Shown here piece by piece: positions 12,954 through 25,840 of a stretch of DNA of 64,000 nt; the stretch's first letter is position 1; each line of letters opens with the position of its first letter. The translations under genes were made by a program, and so were the position numbers. The stretch is from contig NZ_AP019632.1 in NCBI RefSeq assembly GCF_007035645.1, positions 248,001-312,000 on the forward strand. Reading direction: 5' to 3'. The stretch is from Enterobacter asburiae. GTDB lineage: Bacteria > Pseudomonadota > Gammaproteobacteria > Enterobacterales > Enterobacteriaceae. The notes under the pieces are model-generated. The model saw only the letters and a program-made list of their open reading frames with translations, made no database searches and was not told the origin of the DNA.

Positions 12954-13687
12954 AAACGCTCATCCACGTTGCGCTTCTCGCCAGCCTTGCCGCACCGCTG
13001 GCATGGTCCGCAGGGACGGTGAAGGTCTACACGCCGGACAGTGAAAAACCCAAAACCTTAACCCACGCTGAGCATCTGCTCGATCTCGTCGGACAGCCAA
13101 GGCTCGCCAACAGCTGGTGGCCGGGGGCAGTGATCGCTGAACGGCAGAAGACCGCTGAAGCGGAACAACAGCACAAGGCGCTCCTTGCCAGGCTGACGGG
13201 ATTAGCGGAGCAGGAAGATGGCGACGACGCGGCGGCGATTAACAGCGTTCGCCAGCAGCTGCAGGCGCTGAAGGTGACGGGCCGTCAGAACGTGAACCTG
13301 GATCCCGACGAAGTGCGCGTCACGGAAAAGGGCAACCCCACGCTTGAAGGGGAGTATACGCTCTGGCTGCCGGAGAAGCCGACGACGGTGACCGTAATGG
13401 GGCTTATCAGCAGCCCGGGTAAAAAGCCCTTCACGCCCGGTCGTGACGTGGCGAGCTACCTCGACGAGCAGAGCCTGCTGAGCGGTGCCGATAACAGCTA
13501 CGCCTGGGTGGTTTACCCAGACGGGCACACACAAAAAGCCCCCGTCGCTTACTGGAATAAACGGCATATCGAACCTATGCCGGGCAGCATCATTTTTGTC
13601 GGTTTTGCCGACCATTTCTGGACGAAGGCGTATGACGGGCTTAACGCCGATATCCTTCACTCCCTGATTCAGCGGATACCGGAATAA
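12950..13687 (+). CDS. yjbG: YjbG, periplasmic protein of the exopolysaccharide operon (GfcC-like)
   Basis: A 245-residue exported protein with signal peptide [21 protein letters not shown]. An N-terminal stretch ([40 protein letters not shown]) precedes a helical insert of about 50 residues. Two ubiquitin-like (SLBB/beta-grasp) regions follow, as in the GfcC family ([18 protein letters not shown], then [11 protein letters not shown]). The start overlaps the yjbF stop (ATGA) and its TAA overlaps the yjbH ATG (TAATG), so the three genes are tightly coupled. The molecular role is not established. Confidence 0.88.
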   Translation: MKTLIHVALLASLAAPLAWSAGTVKVYTPDSEKPKTLTHAEHLLDLVGQPRLANSWWPGAVIAERQKTAEAEQQHKALLARLTGLAEQEDGDDAAAINSVRQQLQALKVTGRQNVNLDPDEVRVTEKGNPTLEGEYTLWLPEKPTTVTVMGLISSPGKKPFTPGRDVASYLDEQSLLSGADNSYAWVVYPDGHTQKAPVAYWNKRHIEPMPGSIIFVGFADHFWTKAYDGLNADILHSLIQRIPE

Positions 13688-15783
13688 TGAAAAGAACCTA
13701 TCTCTACAGCATGCTGGCGCTCTGCGTGAGTGCCGCCTGCCATGCAGAAACGTATCCGGCACCCATTGGCCCGTCTCAGTCAGACTTCGGCGGCGTCGGT
13801 TTACTGCAAACGCCCACCGCGCGTATGGCGCGCGAAGGCGAAATTAGCCTTAACTACCGTGATAACGACCAGTATCGCTACTACTCCGCCTCGGTGCAGC
13901 TGTTCCCGTGGCTTGAAACCACGCTGCGCTATACCGACGTGCGTACGAAACAATACAGCAGCGTAGAGGCGTTCTCCGGCGATCAGACCTACAAAGATAA
14001 AGCCTTCGACGTCAAGCTGCGCCTGTGGGAAGAGAGCTACTGGATGCCGCAGGTGTCCGTGGGCGCCAAAGATATCGGTGGTACCGGTCTGTTTGATGCG
14101 GAATACATCGTGGCCAGTAAAGCCTGGGGGCCGTTCGACTTCTCGCTCGGCCTGGGATGGGGCTATCTCGGCACCAGCGGTAACGTGAAAAACCCGTTTT
14201 GCTCCTACAGCGACAAATACTGCTACCGCGATAACAGCTATAAGAAAGCGGGCTCCATCAACGGAGACCAGATGTTCCACGGTCCGGCGTCGCTGTTTGG
14301 CGGCGTGGAGTATCAAACGCCCTGGCAGCCATTACGCCTGAAGCTGGAATATGAGGGGAATGACTACTCGCAGGACTTCGCCGGAAAGATTGAGCAGAAG
14401 AGCAAGTTTAACGTCGGCGCCATTTATCGCGTCACCGACTGGGCCGACTTTAACCTCAGCTACGAGCGCGGCAATACGGTGATGTTTGGCTTCACGCTGC
14501 GCACCAACTTTAACGACATGCGGCCGCACTACAATGATAACGCGCGCCCTGCATACCAGCCGGAGCCGCAGGATGCGATTCTGCAGCACTCCGTGGTGGC
14601 AAACCAGCTGACGCTGCTGAAATACAATGCCGGCCTGGCGGATCCGAAAATTCAGGTGAAAGGCGATACGCTGTACGTGACCGGCGAGCAGGTGAAATAC
14701 CGCGACTCGCGCGAAGGGATCGAACGCGCTAACCGGATCGTTATGAACGATCTGCCGGAAGGGATCCGCACGATCCGCGTGACGGAGAACCGTCTCAACC
14801 TGCCGCAGGTCACAACCGAAACGGACGTTGCCAGCCTCAGGCGCCATCTGGAAGGTGAGCCGCTCGGGCATGAAACCGAGCTGGTGCAAAAACGCGTAGA
14901 GCCGATCGTGCCGGAAACCACCGAGCAGGGCTGGTATATCGACAAATCGCGCTTCGATTTCCATATCGATCCGGTGCTGAACCAGTCCGTGGGCGGGCCT
15001 GAAAACTTCTACATGTATCAGCTGGGCGTCATGGCGACGGCGGATCTGTGGCTCACCGACCACCTGCTGACCACCGGCAGCCTGTTCGGCAACATCGCCA
15101 ATAACTACGACAAGTTCAACTACACCAACCCGCCAAAAGACTCGGCGCTGCCGCGCGTGCGTACCCGCGTGCGTGAGTACGTACAAAACGATGCCTACGT
15201 GAATAACCTGCAGGCCAACTACTTCCAGTACTTCGGCAACGGCTTCTACGGCCAGGTGTACGGCGGGTATCTGGAAACCATGTATGGCGGCGCGGGGGCG
15301 GAAGTGCTTTATCGTCCTGTCGACAGTAACTGGGCGTTCGGGGTGGATGCCAACTACGTCAAACAGCGTGACTGGCGCAGCGCGCAGGACATGATGAAGT
15401 TCACCGACTACAGCGTCAAAACGGGCCATCTGACCGCCTACTGGACGCCGTCGTTCGCACCTGACGTGCTGGTGAAAGCCAGCGTCGGCCAGTACCTGGC
15501 GGGCGATAAGGGCGGCACGCTCGATATCTCTAAACACTTCGACAGCGGCGTCGTGGTGGGTGGCTACGCCACTATCACCAACGTTTCGCCGGACGAGTAC
15601 GGGGAAGGGGACTTCACCAAAGGGGTCTACGTGTCGATCCCGCTGGATCTGTTCTCGTCAGGCCCAACCCGCAGCCGTGCGGCAGTGGGCTGGACGCCGC
15701 TGACGCGTGACGGGGGTCAGCAGCTTGGACGTAAGTTCCAGCTGTATGACATGACGAGCGATAAGAACATTAACTTCCGCTGA
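13687..15783 (+). CDS. yjbH: YjbH, outer-membrane beta-barrel of the exopolysaccharide operon
   Basis: A 698-residue exported protein (YjbH/GfcD family) with a signal peptide ending near ACHA. A Cys in SAAC could make it a lipoprotein, but the lipobox is poor. The mature chain is rich in alternating aromatic strands ([54 protein letters not shown]) typical of barrels. It probably contains two barrel regions around a periplasmic segment (about 290-430). It ends KNINFR with a terminal aromatic. It is predicted to export or anchor the polysaccharide with YjbF and YjbG. Confidence 0.9.
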   Translation: MKRTYLYSMLALCVSAACHAETYPAPIGPSQSDFGGVGLLQTPTARMAREGEISLNYRDNDQYRYYSASVQLFPWLETTLRYTDVRTKQYSSVEAFSGDQTYKDKAFDVKLRLWEESYWMPQVSVGAKDIGGTGLFDAEYIVASKAWGPFDFSLGLGWGYLGTSGNVKNPFCSYSDKYCYRDNSYKKAGSINGDQMFHGPASLFGGVEYQTPWQPLRLKLEYEGNDYSQDFAGKIEQKSKFNVGAIYRVTDWADFNLSYERGNTVMFGFTLRTNFNDMRPHYNDNARPAYQPEPQDAILQHSVVANQLTLLKYNAGLADPKIQVKGDTLYVTGEQVKYRDSREGIERANRIVMNDLPEGIRTIRVTENRLNLPQVTTETDVASLRRHLEGEPLGHETELVQKRVEPIVPETTEQGWYIDKSRFDFHIDPVLNQSVGGPENFYMYQLGVMATADLWLTDHLLTTGSLFGNIANNYDKFNYTNPPKDSALPRVRTRVREYVQNDAYVNNLQANYFQYFGNGFYGQVYGGYLETMYGGAGAEVLYRPVDSNWAFGVDANYVKQRDWRSAQDMMKFTDYSVKTGHLTAYWTPSFAPDVLVKASVGQYLAGDKGGTLDISKHFDSGVVVGGYATITNVSPDEYGEGDFTKGVYVSIPLDLFSSGPTRSRAAVGWTPLTRDGGQQLGRKFQLYDMTSDKNINFR

Positions 15784-15792
15784 TGCTTCTTT

Positions 15793-15864
15793 GCCCGGTG
15801 GCGCTGCGCTTACCGGGCCTACGTTAGCGTTTTTGTAGGCCGGGCAAACGCAGTGCCGCCCGGC
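15793..15864. repeat. BIME: two inverted REP hairpins after yjbH
   Basis: A REP unit with GCCCGGT/ACCGGGC arms (15793-15822) is followed after 12 nt by an inverted unit (15835-15864, GCCGGGC arms with GCAG in the loop). The pair lies 9 nt after the yjbH stop codon and probably protects or ends the operon mRNA. Confidence 0.85.
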
Positions 15865-15961
15865 AAGAATGCTCATGCGGACAAAACATAAACAAAAAAT
15901 ATAGATCCCCGTCACATTTTTGCGTTATACAGGAACCTCGCCCTGGAGAATGAGGTGCTGT

Positions 15962-16372
15962 ATGACATCCTTGACTCGCCCGCGCGTTGAGTTTATCTCA
16001 ACAGTCCTCCAGACCGTGCTGAACCTCGGTCTGTTGAGCCTTGGCCTGATACTGGTCGTCTTTTTGGGTAAAGAGACAGTGCATCTTGCGGATGTACTGT
16101 TCGCCCCTGAACAAACCAGCAAATATGCGCTGGTGGAAGGCCTGGTGGTCTACTTTCTCTACTTTGAATTTATCGCCCTGATTGTGAAGTACTTTCAGTC
16201 CGGCTTTCACTTCCCGCTGCGTTATTTTGTCTACATTGGGATCACTGCGATAGTGCGGCTGATCATCGTCGATCATAAGTCCCCGCTCGACGTGCTGATC
16301 TACTCGGCGGCGATCCTGCTGCTGGTGATCACCCTCTGGCTGTGCAACTCGAAGCGGCTGAAACGCGAATAA
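15962..16372 (+). CDS. psiE: PsiE, phosphate-starvation-inducible membrane protein
   Basis: An inner-membrane protein of 136 residues with four predicted helices (about 17-37, 56-75, 83-100 and 105-128). It is almost identical to E. coli PsiE, including [22 protein letters not shown] with minor changes and [14 protein letters not shown]. In E. coli it is induced by phosphate starvation and by cAMP-CRP; its function is unknown. The ATG at 15962 has GAGG 6 nt upstream, and an upstream in-frame ATG would add 14 non-conserved residues. E. coli has xylE between psiE and malG; it is absent here. Confidence 0.93.
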   Translation: MTSLTRPRVEFISTVLQTVLNLGLLSLGLILVVFLGKETVHLADVLFAPEQTSKYALVEGLVVYFLYFEFIALIVKYFQSGFHFPLRYFVYIGITAIVRLIIVDHKSPLDVLIYSAAILLLVITLWLCNSKRLKRE

Positions 16373-16397
16373 AAAAAATGGCGCTCCGAAGAGCGCC
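16371..16397 (-). terminator. malEFG operon terminator overlapping the psiE stop codon
   Basis: GGCGCTC-CGAA-GAGCGCC (16380-16397) is a 7-bp stem with a tetraloop. On the minus strand it is followed by a run of eight T residues, so it ends malG transcription 74 nt after the stop codon. The A-run that supplies these Ts includes the psiE TAA. Confidence 0.85.
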
Positions 16398-16470
16398 TAA
16401 CAACAGTCACAAGTTGGGTCAATACAATACGTCTAAAGTTGAGGGTTGCAGTGGCATAACAAAATGAAAC

Positions 16471-17361
16471 TTAACCTTTCACACCGCCCGCCGTCAGGCC
16501 GTTGACCAGCCAGCGCTGCGCCAGCAGGAACACCACGGTAATCGGGATGGCGGAAAGTACGGCCGCCGCGGCAAAGTCGCCCCACAGGTAGTTTTGCGGG
16601 TTGAGGTATTGCTGCATACCTACGGCCAGGGTGTAGCTGTTCACATCACGCAGTAACAGTGAGGCAACCGGTACTTCGGTGATCGCAGCGATAAACGACA
16701 GGATAAACACTACCGCCAGAATCGGCACCGACAGCGGCAGCAGCACCAGGCGGAACGCCTGCCACGGGGTTGCGCCATCCAGCGCGGCCGCTTCTTCCAG
16801 CGAGCCGTCGATGGTTTCGAAATAGCCTTTAATGGTCCATACATGCAGTGCGATACCGCCAAGATAGGCGAAGATCACGCCGCCGTGGGTGTTCAGGCCG
16901 ATAAACGGTACGTACTGGCCCAGACGGTCAAACAGGGCATACAACGCCACCAGCGACAGTACGGCCGGGAACATCTGGAAAATCAGCATCCCTTTCAGCA
17001 GCGTCGCTTTGCCCGGGAAACGCATGCGGGCGAAGGCATAAGCACAGGTGGTGGAAAGCGCCACGATACCAATGGCGGTAATGCCTGCGATTTTCACCGA
17101 GTTCCACAGCCACAGCAGGACCGGGAACGGCGGCGGCGTGACGCGGCCATCCGCGTGTTCCACGCTGAAGCCCAGCGCGAGCTTCCAGTGCTCCCAGGAG
17201 ATTTCGTCCGGGATCAGGCTCCCGGTGGCGAAGTTACCCGAACGCAGGGAGATGGCGATAACCATCAGCAGCGGGAACATGATCGCCGCGATGAAAATCA
17301 GCAGGCCTAAGTGCGTCGCCAGGAGGCGCAACTTCTGAGATTTGGGTTGTACCATTGCCAT
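16471..17361 (-). CDS. malG: MalG, maltose ABC transporter permease
   Basis: Inner-membrane permease of the MalFGK2 maltose/maltodextrin importer. It has 296 residues with six transmembrane helices. The EAA loop, [22 protein letters not shown], docks onto MalK. The C-terminus GLTAGGVKG inserts into the MalK dimer interface in the known structure. It is the last gene of malEFG, 14 nt after malF. The sequence is nearly identical to E. coli and intact. Confidence 0.98.
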   Translation of the reverse strand: MAMVQPKSQKLRLLATHLGLLIFIAAIMFPLLMVIAISLRSGNFATGSLIPDEISWEHWKLALGFSVEHADGRVTPPPFPVLLWLWNSVKIAGITAIGIVALSTTCAYAFARMRFPGKATLLKGMLIFQMFPAVLSLVALYALFDRLGQYVPFIGLNTHGGVIFAYLGGIALHVWTIKGYFETIDGSLEEAAALDGATPWQAFRLVLLPLSVPILAVVFILSFIAAITEVPVASLLLRDVNSYTLAVGMQQYLNPQNYLWGDFAAAAVLSAIPITVVFLLAQRWLVNGLTAGGVKG

Positions 17362-17375
17362 GATTGATGCCCTCC

Positions 17376-18920
17376 TTAATCAAATTTCATACGTGTGGCT
17401 TTCAGGTTCACAATCGCCAGAGCGCCTACCAGCAGGAAGATCAGGGTGGCAATCGCTGCCGCCAGACCGAAGTCCTGGCCGCCGCCGCCTTCGAAGGCGA
17501 TACGGTAGGTGTAGCTCACGAGCAGGTCGGTATAGCCTGCTGGCGTCGTGGTGCCAAGGCGGTCCGGGCCGCCGTTGGTCAACAGCTGAATCAGCACGAA
17601 GTTGTTAAAGTTAAAGGCGAAGCTGGCAATCATCAGCGGCGTCAGCGGTTTAATGAGCAGCGGCAGCGTAATTTTAAAGAAGTTCTGGAATGGGCCCGCG
17701 CCGTCCATCGCCGAGGCTTCGTACAGATCGTCCGGGATAGCCTTCAGCAGGCCCATGCACAGGATCATCATGTACGGATAACCGAGCCAGGTGTTCACGA
17801 TGATAATCATCGAGCGAGCGGTGGTCGGGTCGCTGAACCAGGCCGGTTTGATGCCGAACAGGGCGCTCAGCATCATGTTGATTTCACCGAAGCTCTGGTT
17901 AAACAGCCCTTTGAAAATCAGAATCGAGATAAACGACGGTACGGCATACGGCAGGATCAGCAGCACGCGGTAAATCGCTTTGCCTTTCAGGGATTCCCAC
18001 TGGACCAGACAGGCCAGCACCATGCCCACGGCCACGGTCAGGATCACCGTCAGCACCGAGAAGACCACCGTCCAGACGAAGATGGCGAAGAACGGTTTCT
18101 GAATGCCTTCGTCGGTAAACACGCGGGTAAAGTTGTCCCAGCCGATGGTGACGGTATAGCCCGGGCTGAGCTTGTCATCACCCCATTTGCCGTCGGCAGT
18201 AATGGACTGATAGAAACCAATGTCGTTATTCGGACGATATTTCACGCCGCTCTGGTTGTTGGTCAGCGTACCGTCGTCCGCCAGGGTATACAGCGGCTGC
18301 GTGCCGGAGAACTGGCGCAGCGAGCTCATGGTCACCTTGCTGTCGTCTGGCAGCACGGCGGTGAGCTGGGTCAGCGCCTGACGGTTCTGGGTAATGACGC
18401 GCAGGTTGGCGCGTTCACCTTCCGGCAGGGCCTGTGCCTCTTTTAAGGTGAGCTTCTGCTCGCCGCCAAATTTGAACGCGTCGGAGACATAGTATTTGCT
18501 GCTTGCTTCGTCAGTAAGCGCTAACTTCCAATCGTTCCCGGCAGGATACAGGCCGAAGTTAAAGGTCTTGCCTGCCTGATATGAGCGATCCAGCAGGACC
18601 TGCTGCGCGCGTTCCTGCGCAAGCTGGTTGGTGCTGCTGTAGTTGGTAAACGCAATGGCGATGGTACAAATCAGCGGGAACAGGACAAACAGCCCCATCC
18701 CGGCCACGCCCGGATAAACATAGCGCCAGGCATAGGCTTTACGATTAGCGAAAATATACAGGCCAGCAGAGCTTAAAATCAGCGTCATGATGGCAAACAG
18801 ATATTCCCCTTGTACGTACATTAAAACAACAAGGTAACCCACCAGCAGACACAGCAGACCGATCGCTGACCACTTCAGCGCGTCGCTTTGCCACCAGCGT
18901 TTCTTTTTAATGACATCCAT
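17376..18920 (-). CDS. malF: MalF, maltose ABC transporter permease
   Basis: Inner-membrane permease that carries the sugar-binding site of MalFGK2. It has 514 residues, eight helices, and the long periplasmic P2 domain (about 93-275) that contacts MalE. The EAA loop reads [22 protein letters not shown]. The N-terminus [19 protein letters not shown] is conserved. The gene follows malE after 125 nt that contain a palindromic repeat, so expression is probably lower than that of malE. Confidence 0.98.
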   Translation of the reverse strand: MDVIKKKRWWQSDALKWSAIGLLCLLVGYLVVLMYVQGEYLFAIMTLILSSAGLYIFANRKAYAWRYVYPGVAGMGLFVLFPLICTIAIAFTNYSSTNQLAQERAQQVLLDRSYQAGKTFNFGLYPAGNDWKLALTDEASSKYYVSDAFKFGGEQKLTLKEAQALPEGERANLRVITQNRQALTQLTAVLPDDSKVTMSSLRQFSGTQPLYTLADDGTLTNNQSGVKYRPNNDIGFYQSITADGKWGDDKLSPGYTVTIGWDNFTRVFTDEGIQKPFFAIFVWTVVFSVLTVILTVAVGMVLACLVQWESLKGKAIYRVLLILPYAVPSFISILIFKGLFNQSFGEINMMLSALFGIKPAWFSDPTTARSMIIIVNTWLGYPYMMILCMGLLKAIPDDLYEASAMDGAGPFQNFFKITLPLLIKPLTPLMIASFAFNFNNFVLIQLLTNGGPDRLGTTTPAGYTDLLVSYTYRIAFEGGGGQDFGLAAAIATLIFLLVGALAIVNLKATRMKFD

Positions 18921-18950
18921 GGGGTTTTTCCTCTACAACGTTTGATCTTT

Positions 18951-19036
18951 TCTCCCTCTCCTGGGGGAGAGGGCCGGGGTGAGGGCGTGCGGATAGCGCC
19001 AACCCTCACCCTAACCCTCTCCCGAAGGGAGAGGGG
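18951..19036. repeat. REPIN-like palindromic repeat between malE and malF
   Basis: Two hairpins of the family CCCTCTCC...GGGAGAGGG lie tail to tail: 18953-18973, followed by CCGGGGTGAGGG, then CCCTCACCCTAACCCTCTCCC ending in GGGAGAGGG near 19034. The same family occurs at four other loci in this window. In E. coli, unrelated REP sequences at exactly this operon position stabilise malE mRNA. Confidence 0.85.
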
Positions 19037-19045
19037 ACTACGTCA

Positions 19046-20606
<1,561 letters not shown>

Positions 20607-21716
20607 ATGGCGAGCGTACAGCTGCGTAATGTAACGAAAGCCTGGGGTGACGTTGTGGTGTCGAAAGACATCAATCTGGACATCAACGAAGGCGAATTCG
20701 TGGTGTTTGTTGGCCCATCAGGCTGTGGTAAATCTACTCTGCTGCGTATGATTGCCGGTCTTGAAACGATTACCAGCGGCGACCTGCTGATTGGTGATAC
20801 CCGAATGAACGACATCCCGCCTGCCGAACGTGGCGTCGGTATGGTGTTCCAGTCTTATGCACTCTATCCACACCTTTCCGTTGCCGAAAATATGTCCTTT
20901 GGCCTGAAGCTGGCCGGCGCGAAGAAAGAGGTCATTAACCAGCGCGTGACGCAGGTGGCGGAAGTGTTACAGCTGGCCCACCTGCTGGAGCGTAAACCAA
21001 AAGCGCTTTCCGGTGGTCAGCGTCAGCGTGTGGCGATTGGCCGTACGCTGGTGGCCGAACCGCGCGTGTTCCTGCTCGATGAACCTCTCTCTAACCTGGA
21101 TGCCGCCCTGCGCGTCCAGATGCGTATTGAAATCTCCCGTCTGCACAAGCGTCTTGGCCGCACGATGATTTACGTCACCCACGATCAGGTGGAAGCGATG
21201 ACCCTCGCCGACAAAATCGTGGTGCTGGATGCCGGCCGCGTGGCGCAGGTGGGTAAACCGCTGGAGCTGTACCACTACCCGGCAGACCGCTTTGTTGCGG
21301 GCTTCATTGGCTCGCCAAAGATGAACTTCCTGCCCGTCAAAGTGACCGCGACAGCCATTGAACAGGTACAGGTGGAGCTGCCAAACCGCCAGCAGGTCTG
21401 GCTGCCGGTCGACAGCGCCAACGTACAGGTCGGGGCAAATATGTCCCTCGGTATTCGTCCTGAGCACCTGCTGCCGAGCCACATCGCTGATGTGACCCTG
21501 GAAGGTGACGTTCAGGTCGTCGAACAGCTTGGTCACGAAACACAGATTCATATCCAGATCCCCGCCATCCGTCAGAACCTGGTCTACCGCCAGAACGACG
21601 TGGTGTTGGTAGAAGAGGGTGCCACATTCGCTATCGGCTTGCCGCCAGAGCGTTGCCATCTGTTCCGTGAGGATGGCACTGCATGTCGTCGGTTGCACAA
21701 AGAGCCAGGCGTTTAA
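20607..21716 (+). CDS. malK: MalK, maltose ABC transporter ATPase
   Basis: Cytoplasmic ATPase homodimer of MalFGK2. It also sequesters MalT and is inhibited by EIIA-Glc. It has 369 residues: Walker [10 protein letters not shown] at 36-44, signature LSGGQ at 134-138, Walker B with Asp158/Glu159, and THDQVEA with the switch histidine. A regulatory OB-fold domain starts near 236 ([17 protein letters not shown]). GAAGGGAGAAGGGC precedes the ATG. It is the first gene of malK-lamB-malM. The extreme C-terminus (RRLHKEPGV) matches E. coli. Confidence 0.98.
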   Translation: MASVQLRNVTKAWGDVVVSKDINLDINEGEFVVFVGPSGCGKSTLLRMIAGLETITSGDLLIGDTRMNDIPPAERGVGMVFQSYALYPHLSVAENMSFGLKLAGAKKEVINQRVTQVAEVLQLAHLLERKPKALSGGQRQRVAIGRTLVAEPRVFLLDEPLSNLDAALRVQMRIEISRLHKRLGRTMIYVTHDQVEAMTLADKIVVLDAGRVAQVGKPLELYHYPADRFVAGFIGSPKMNFLPVKVTATAIEQVQVELPNRQQVWLPVDSANVQVGANMSLGIRPEHLLPSHIADVTLEGDVQVVEQLGHETQIHIQIPAIRQNLVYRQNDVVLVEEGATFAIGLPPERCHLFREDGTACRRLHKEPGV

Positions 21717-21751
21717 GCAATCCCAAAAGAAGACACGAAACCGACAGGTGA

Positions 21752-23125
<1,374 letters not shown>

Positions 23126-23155
23126 TCCCGTCTTAACCTGACGTAATGACCAAAC

Positions 23156-23175
23156 TGAGGGGCGCAAGCCCCTCA
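23156..23175 (+). terminator. Hairpin between lamB and malM
   Basis: TGAGGGGC-GCAA-GCCCCTCA is a perfect 8-bp stem with a GNRA-type loop and no T-run. It begins 31 nt after lamB. It probably protects lamB mRNA and lowers malM expression rather than fully terminating. Confidence 0.5.
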
Positions 23176-23237
23176 ATCCTTGGGACGGCGCGCTATTGCC
23201 TGGCTACCGCTGACCTGTGCATTTTGAGGTGATAACA

Positions 23238-24191
23238 ATGAAAATGAACAAAACTCTCCTTGCCCTTTGTTTAACCGCAGGGCTGCTGGCAAGCGCGCCT
23301 GCTGTAACGCTCGCTAACGTCAATTTCGTTCCGCAAAACACAACATCCGCGCCAGCCATTCCGACAGCTGCATTGCAACAGCTTGTCTGGACCCCTGTCG
23401 ATCAGTCTAAAACCCAGACCACCCAGCTCTCAACGGCTGGTCAGTCACTTAATGTTCCGGGTATTACCGGCCCTGTCGCTGCGTATAGCGTACCCGCCAA
23501 TATTGGTGAACTGGCCATTACCTTGACCAGTGAGGTTAATAAGCAGACGAGTGTATTTGCACCAAACGTGTTGATTCTCGATCAGAACATGACGCCATCT
23601 GCCTTTTTCCCAAGTGAATACTTTACGTATCAGGAGCCCGGCGTGATGAGCGCCGACCGTCTGGAAGGCGTCATGCGCCTTACGCCAGCGCTGGGCCAGC
23701 AAAAACTCTACGTTCTGGTCTTTACCACTGAGCAAGATCTTCAGAAGACCACCACGTTGCTCGATCCGGCTAAAGCCTACGCAAAAGGTACCGGTAACGC
23801 GATTCCTGATATTCCAGACCCGATTGCTCGTCACGTCACCGACGGAACGTTAAAGCTGAAGGTGAAAACGAACAGCGGTTCAAGCGTGCTGGTCGGCCCG
23901 CTGTTTGGCTCTTCCGGTTCCGGCCCTGTCACTGTAGGTAACACAGCTGCTCCTGCCTATACCGCGCCAGCTGCCACGGCAGCCGCACCGGTAGCGACCG
24001 CAGCGCCTGCCCCGGCGAAGAAGGCCGAGCCGGTACTGAACGACACCGAAGAGTACTTCAACAACGCCATTAAGCAGGCGGTGAAGCGCGGCGATGTCGA
24101 TAAAGCGCTGAAACTGCTTGATGAAGCCGAACGTTTAGGTTCAACCACTGCCCGTTCCACCTTTATCAGCAGTGTAAAAGGCAAGGGGTAA
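23238..24191 (+). CDS. malM: MalM, periplasmic maltose-regulon protein
   Basis: A 317-residue periplasmic protein of unknown biochemical role, last gene of malK-lamB-malM. It has a signal peptide (MKMNKTLLALCLTAGLLASAPAVTLA), then NVNFVPQNTTSAPAIP and a conserved central domain (EVNKQTSVFAPNVLILDQNMTPSAFFPSEYF). An Ala/Pro-rich linker (about 235-265) precedes the C-terminal helical repeat (EEYFNNAIKQAVKRGDVDKALKLLDEAERLGS). The linker is longer than in E. coli (306 residues). The start was chosen for the conserved signal peptide; a GAGGTGATAAC leader precedes it. Confidence 0.93.
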   Translation: MKMNKTLLALCLTAGLLASAPAVTLANVNFVPQNTTSAPAIPTAALQQLVWTPVDQSKTQTTQLSTAGQSLNVPGITGPVAAYSVPANIGELAITLTSEVNKQTSVFAPNVLILDQNMTPSAFFPSEYFTYQEPGVMSADRLEGVMRLTPALGQQKLYVLVFTTEQDLQKTTTLLDPAKAYAKGTGNAIPDIPDPIARHVTDGTLKLKVKTNSGSSVLVGPLFGSSGSGPVTVGNTAAPAYTAPAATAAAPVATAAPAPAKKAEPVLNDTEEYFNNAIKQAVKRGDVDKALKLLDEAERLGSTTARSTFISSVKGKG

Positions 24192-24226
24192 CCGTTTCCC
24201 CACAGTGCTGATTTGTTAGTAGTTTG

Positions 24227-24253
24227 GTGCGCCTGAGTGGGCGCACTTTTTTT
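24227..24253 (+). terminator. malK-lamB-malM operon terminator
   Basis: GTGCGCC-TGAGTG-GGCGCAC forms a 7-bp stem directly followed by seven T residues, 35 nt after the malM stop codon. Confidence 0.92.
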
Positions 24254-24371
24254 CGTAGCCGCCAGGCTGTTGCGCCCATGTTGCGATCGTGATCGTTAAA
24301 TAACGTTTGGCCCCCCTCAATCCGTGTTTCTGCGATACAATGCCATTACGTTATGTATCGGAGAGTCTGGC

Positions 24372-24869
24372 ATGTCACACCCTGCGCTAACGCAACTGCG
24401 TGCGCTGCGCTATTTCGACCAAATACCTGCGCTTGATCCGCAGCAACTGGACTGGCTGTTGCTGGAAGATTCCATGACGAAACGTTTTGAGCAACAGGGT
24501 AAAACGGTCACGGTGACCCTGATTCAGGAAGGGTTTGTCTCTGGCGATGAGATCGCCAGCGAGCTGCCGCTGCTGCCGCAAGAGCCACGCTACTGGCTGC
24601 GCGAAATTTTACTCTGTGCTGATGGTGAGCCGTGGCTTGCCGGGCGGACGGTGGTCCCCGAGTCCACCCTTTCCGGGCCAGAGCTCGCGCTGCAACGTCT
24701 GGGGAAAACGCCTCTGGGGCGTTACCTTTTTACCTCGTCTGAGCTTACCCGGGATTTTATTGAGATTGGTCGTGATGCCGAACTCTGGGGGCGTCGTTCC
24801 CGCCTTCGCCTGAGCGGTAAACCGTTAATTCTGACGGAGCTTTTTTTACCGGCATCACCGTTGTACTAA
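24372..24869 (+). CDS. ubiC: UbiC, chorismate pyruvate-lyase
   Basis: Cytoplasmic enzyme that converts chorismate to 4-hydroxybenzoate and pyruvate, the first committed step of ubiquinone synthesis. It has 165 residues as in E. coli. The active-site stretch [20 protein letters not shown] carries the conserved arginine and flap residues, and the C-terminal [12 protein letters not shown] with its glutamate is present. The ATG at 24372 gives [15 protein letters not shown]; the upstream extension is not conserved. ubiA follows after 12 nt, in pathway order. E. coli has yjbI between malM and ubiC; it is absent here. Confidence 0.97.
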   Translation: MSHPALTQLRALRYFDQIPALDPQQLDWLLLEDSMTKRFEQQGKTVTVTLIQEGFVSGDEIASELPLLPQEPRYWLREILLCADGEPWLAGRTVVPESTLSGPELALQRLGKTPLGRYLFTSSELTRDFIEIGRDAELWGRRSRLRLSGKPLILTELFLPASPLY

Positions 24870-24881
24870 GAGGAAGAAAAA

Positions 24882-25751
24882 ATGGAGTGGAGCCTGACGC
24901 AGAATAAGCTGTTGGCGTATCACCGCTTAATGCGTACCGATAAACCCATTGGCGCGTTACTGCTGCTGTGGCCGACCCTGTGGGCGCTGTGGCTCGCCAC
25001 GCCGGGCGTGCCGCCGCTGTGGATCCTGGCCGTGTTCGTTGCCGGCGTCTGGCTGATGCGCGCGGCGGGCTGCGTGGTGAATGACTATGCCGATCGTAAA
25101 TTCGACGGTCATGTTAAGCGTACTGCCGGACGTCCGTTACCCAGCGGGCAGGTCACCGGGAAAGAAGCCCGCGTGCTGTTCATTGTTCTGGTGCTGCTCT
25201 CTTTCCTGCTGGTGTTAACCCTCAACACCATGACCATTCTGCTTTCCGTTGCGGCGCTGGCGTTGGCCTGGGTATATCCCTTTATGAAGCGCTATACCCA
25301 CCTGCCTCAGGTGGTGCTGGGCGCGGCGTTTGGCTGGTCGATTCCGATGGCGTTTGCGGCGGTTAGTGAGTCCTTACCGCTCAGCTGCTGGCTGATGTTC
25401 CTGGCGAACATTCTCTGGGCGGTGGCGTATGACACGCAATACGCGATGGTAGACCGCGACGATGACCTGAAAATTGGCATCAAATCCACCGCCATCCTCT
25501 TTGGTCGTCAGGACAAGCTGATTATCGGTATCCTGCAGGTCGCGGTACTGGCGCTGATGGTCGCGATCGGTCGCCTGAACGGGCTGAACTGGGAGTTTTA
25601 CTGGTCCGTGCTGGTGGCGGGACTGCTGTTTGCGTACCAGCAAAAGCTGATTGCGAAGCGTGAGCGTGACGCCTGTTTTAAAGCGTTTATGAACAACAAC
25701 TACGTCGGTCTGGTGCTGTTTTTAGGCCTGGCGATGAGCTATTTCTTATAA
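24882..25751 (+). CDS. ubiA: UbiA, 4-hydroxybenzoate octaprenyltransferase
   Basis: Integral membrane prenyltransferase that attaches the octaprenyl chain to 4-hydroxybenzoate. It has 289 residues and about nine helices. The two Mg-diphosphate motifs are NDYADRKFD (67-75) and [13 protein letters not shown] (about 190-202). AAGAGGAAGAAAAA precedes the ATG. It is the last gene before the rearrangement border; in E. coli the next gene is plsB. Confidence 0.97.
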   Translation: MEWSLTQNKLLAYHRLMRTDKPIGALLLLWPTLWALWLATPGVPPLWILAVFVAGVWLMRAAGCVVNDYADRKFDGHVKRTAGRPLPSGQVTGKEARVLFIVLVLLSFLLVLTLNTMTILLSVAALALAWVYPFMKRYTHLPQVVLGAAFGWSIPMAFAAVSESLPLSCWLMFLANILWAVAYDTQYAMVDRDDDLKIGIKSTAILFGRQDKLIIGILQVAVLALMVAIGRLNGLNWEFYWSVLVAGLLFAYQQKLIAKRERDACFKAFMNNNYVGLVLFLGLAMSYFL

Positions 25752-25755
25752 AAAA

Positions 25756-25840
25756 GTCGGGTGGCGGCTTCGCCTTACCCGACCGATGAGTTAACAGGAC
25801 ATGGAGGCCCGGTAAGCGTTAGCGCCACCGGGCTTTTTTT
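25756..25840. repeat. Two REP hairpins at the ubiA/zntA border; the second also serves as a terminator
   Basis: The first unit has GTCGGGT/ACCCGAC arms (25756-25783). The second, GCCCGGT/ACCGGGC (25807-25833), is followed by seven Ts and can end ubiA transcription; the T-run reaches into the zntA stop codon. This is the left border of the block that lies elsewhere in E. coli. The second unit shares its core GGCCCGGTA with the REP at 56593. Confidence 0.85.

Noticed and set aside
14332..15537. Open frame antisense to yjbH
   Set aside because: Shadow of a certain coding gene, no homology recognised.
17364..18446. Open frame antisense to malF
   Set aside because: Shadow of malF with an unnatural composition; no promoter or ribosome-binding site.
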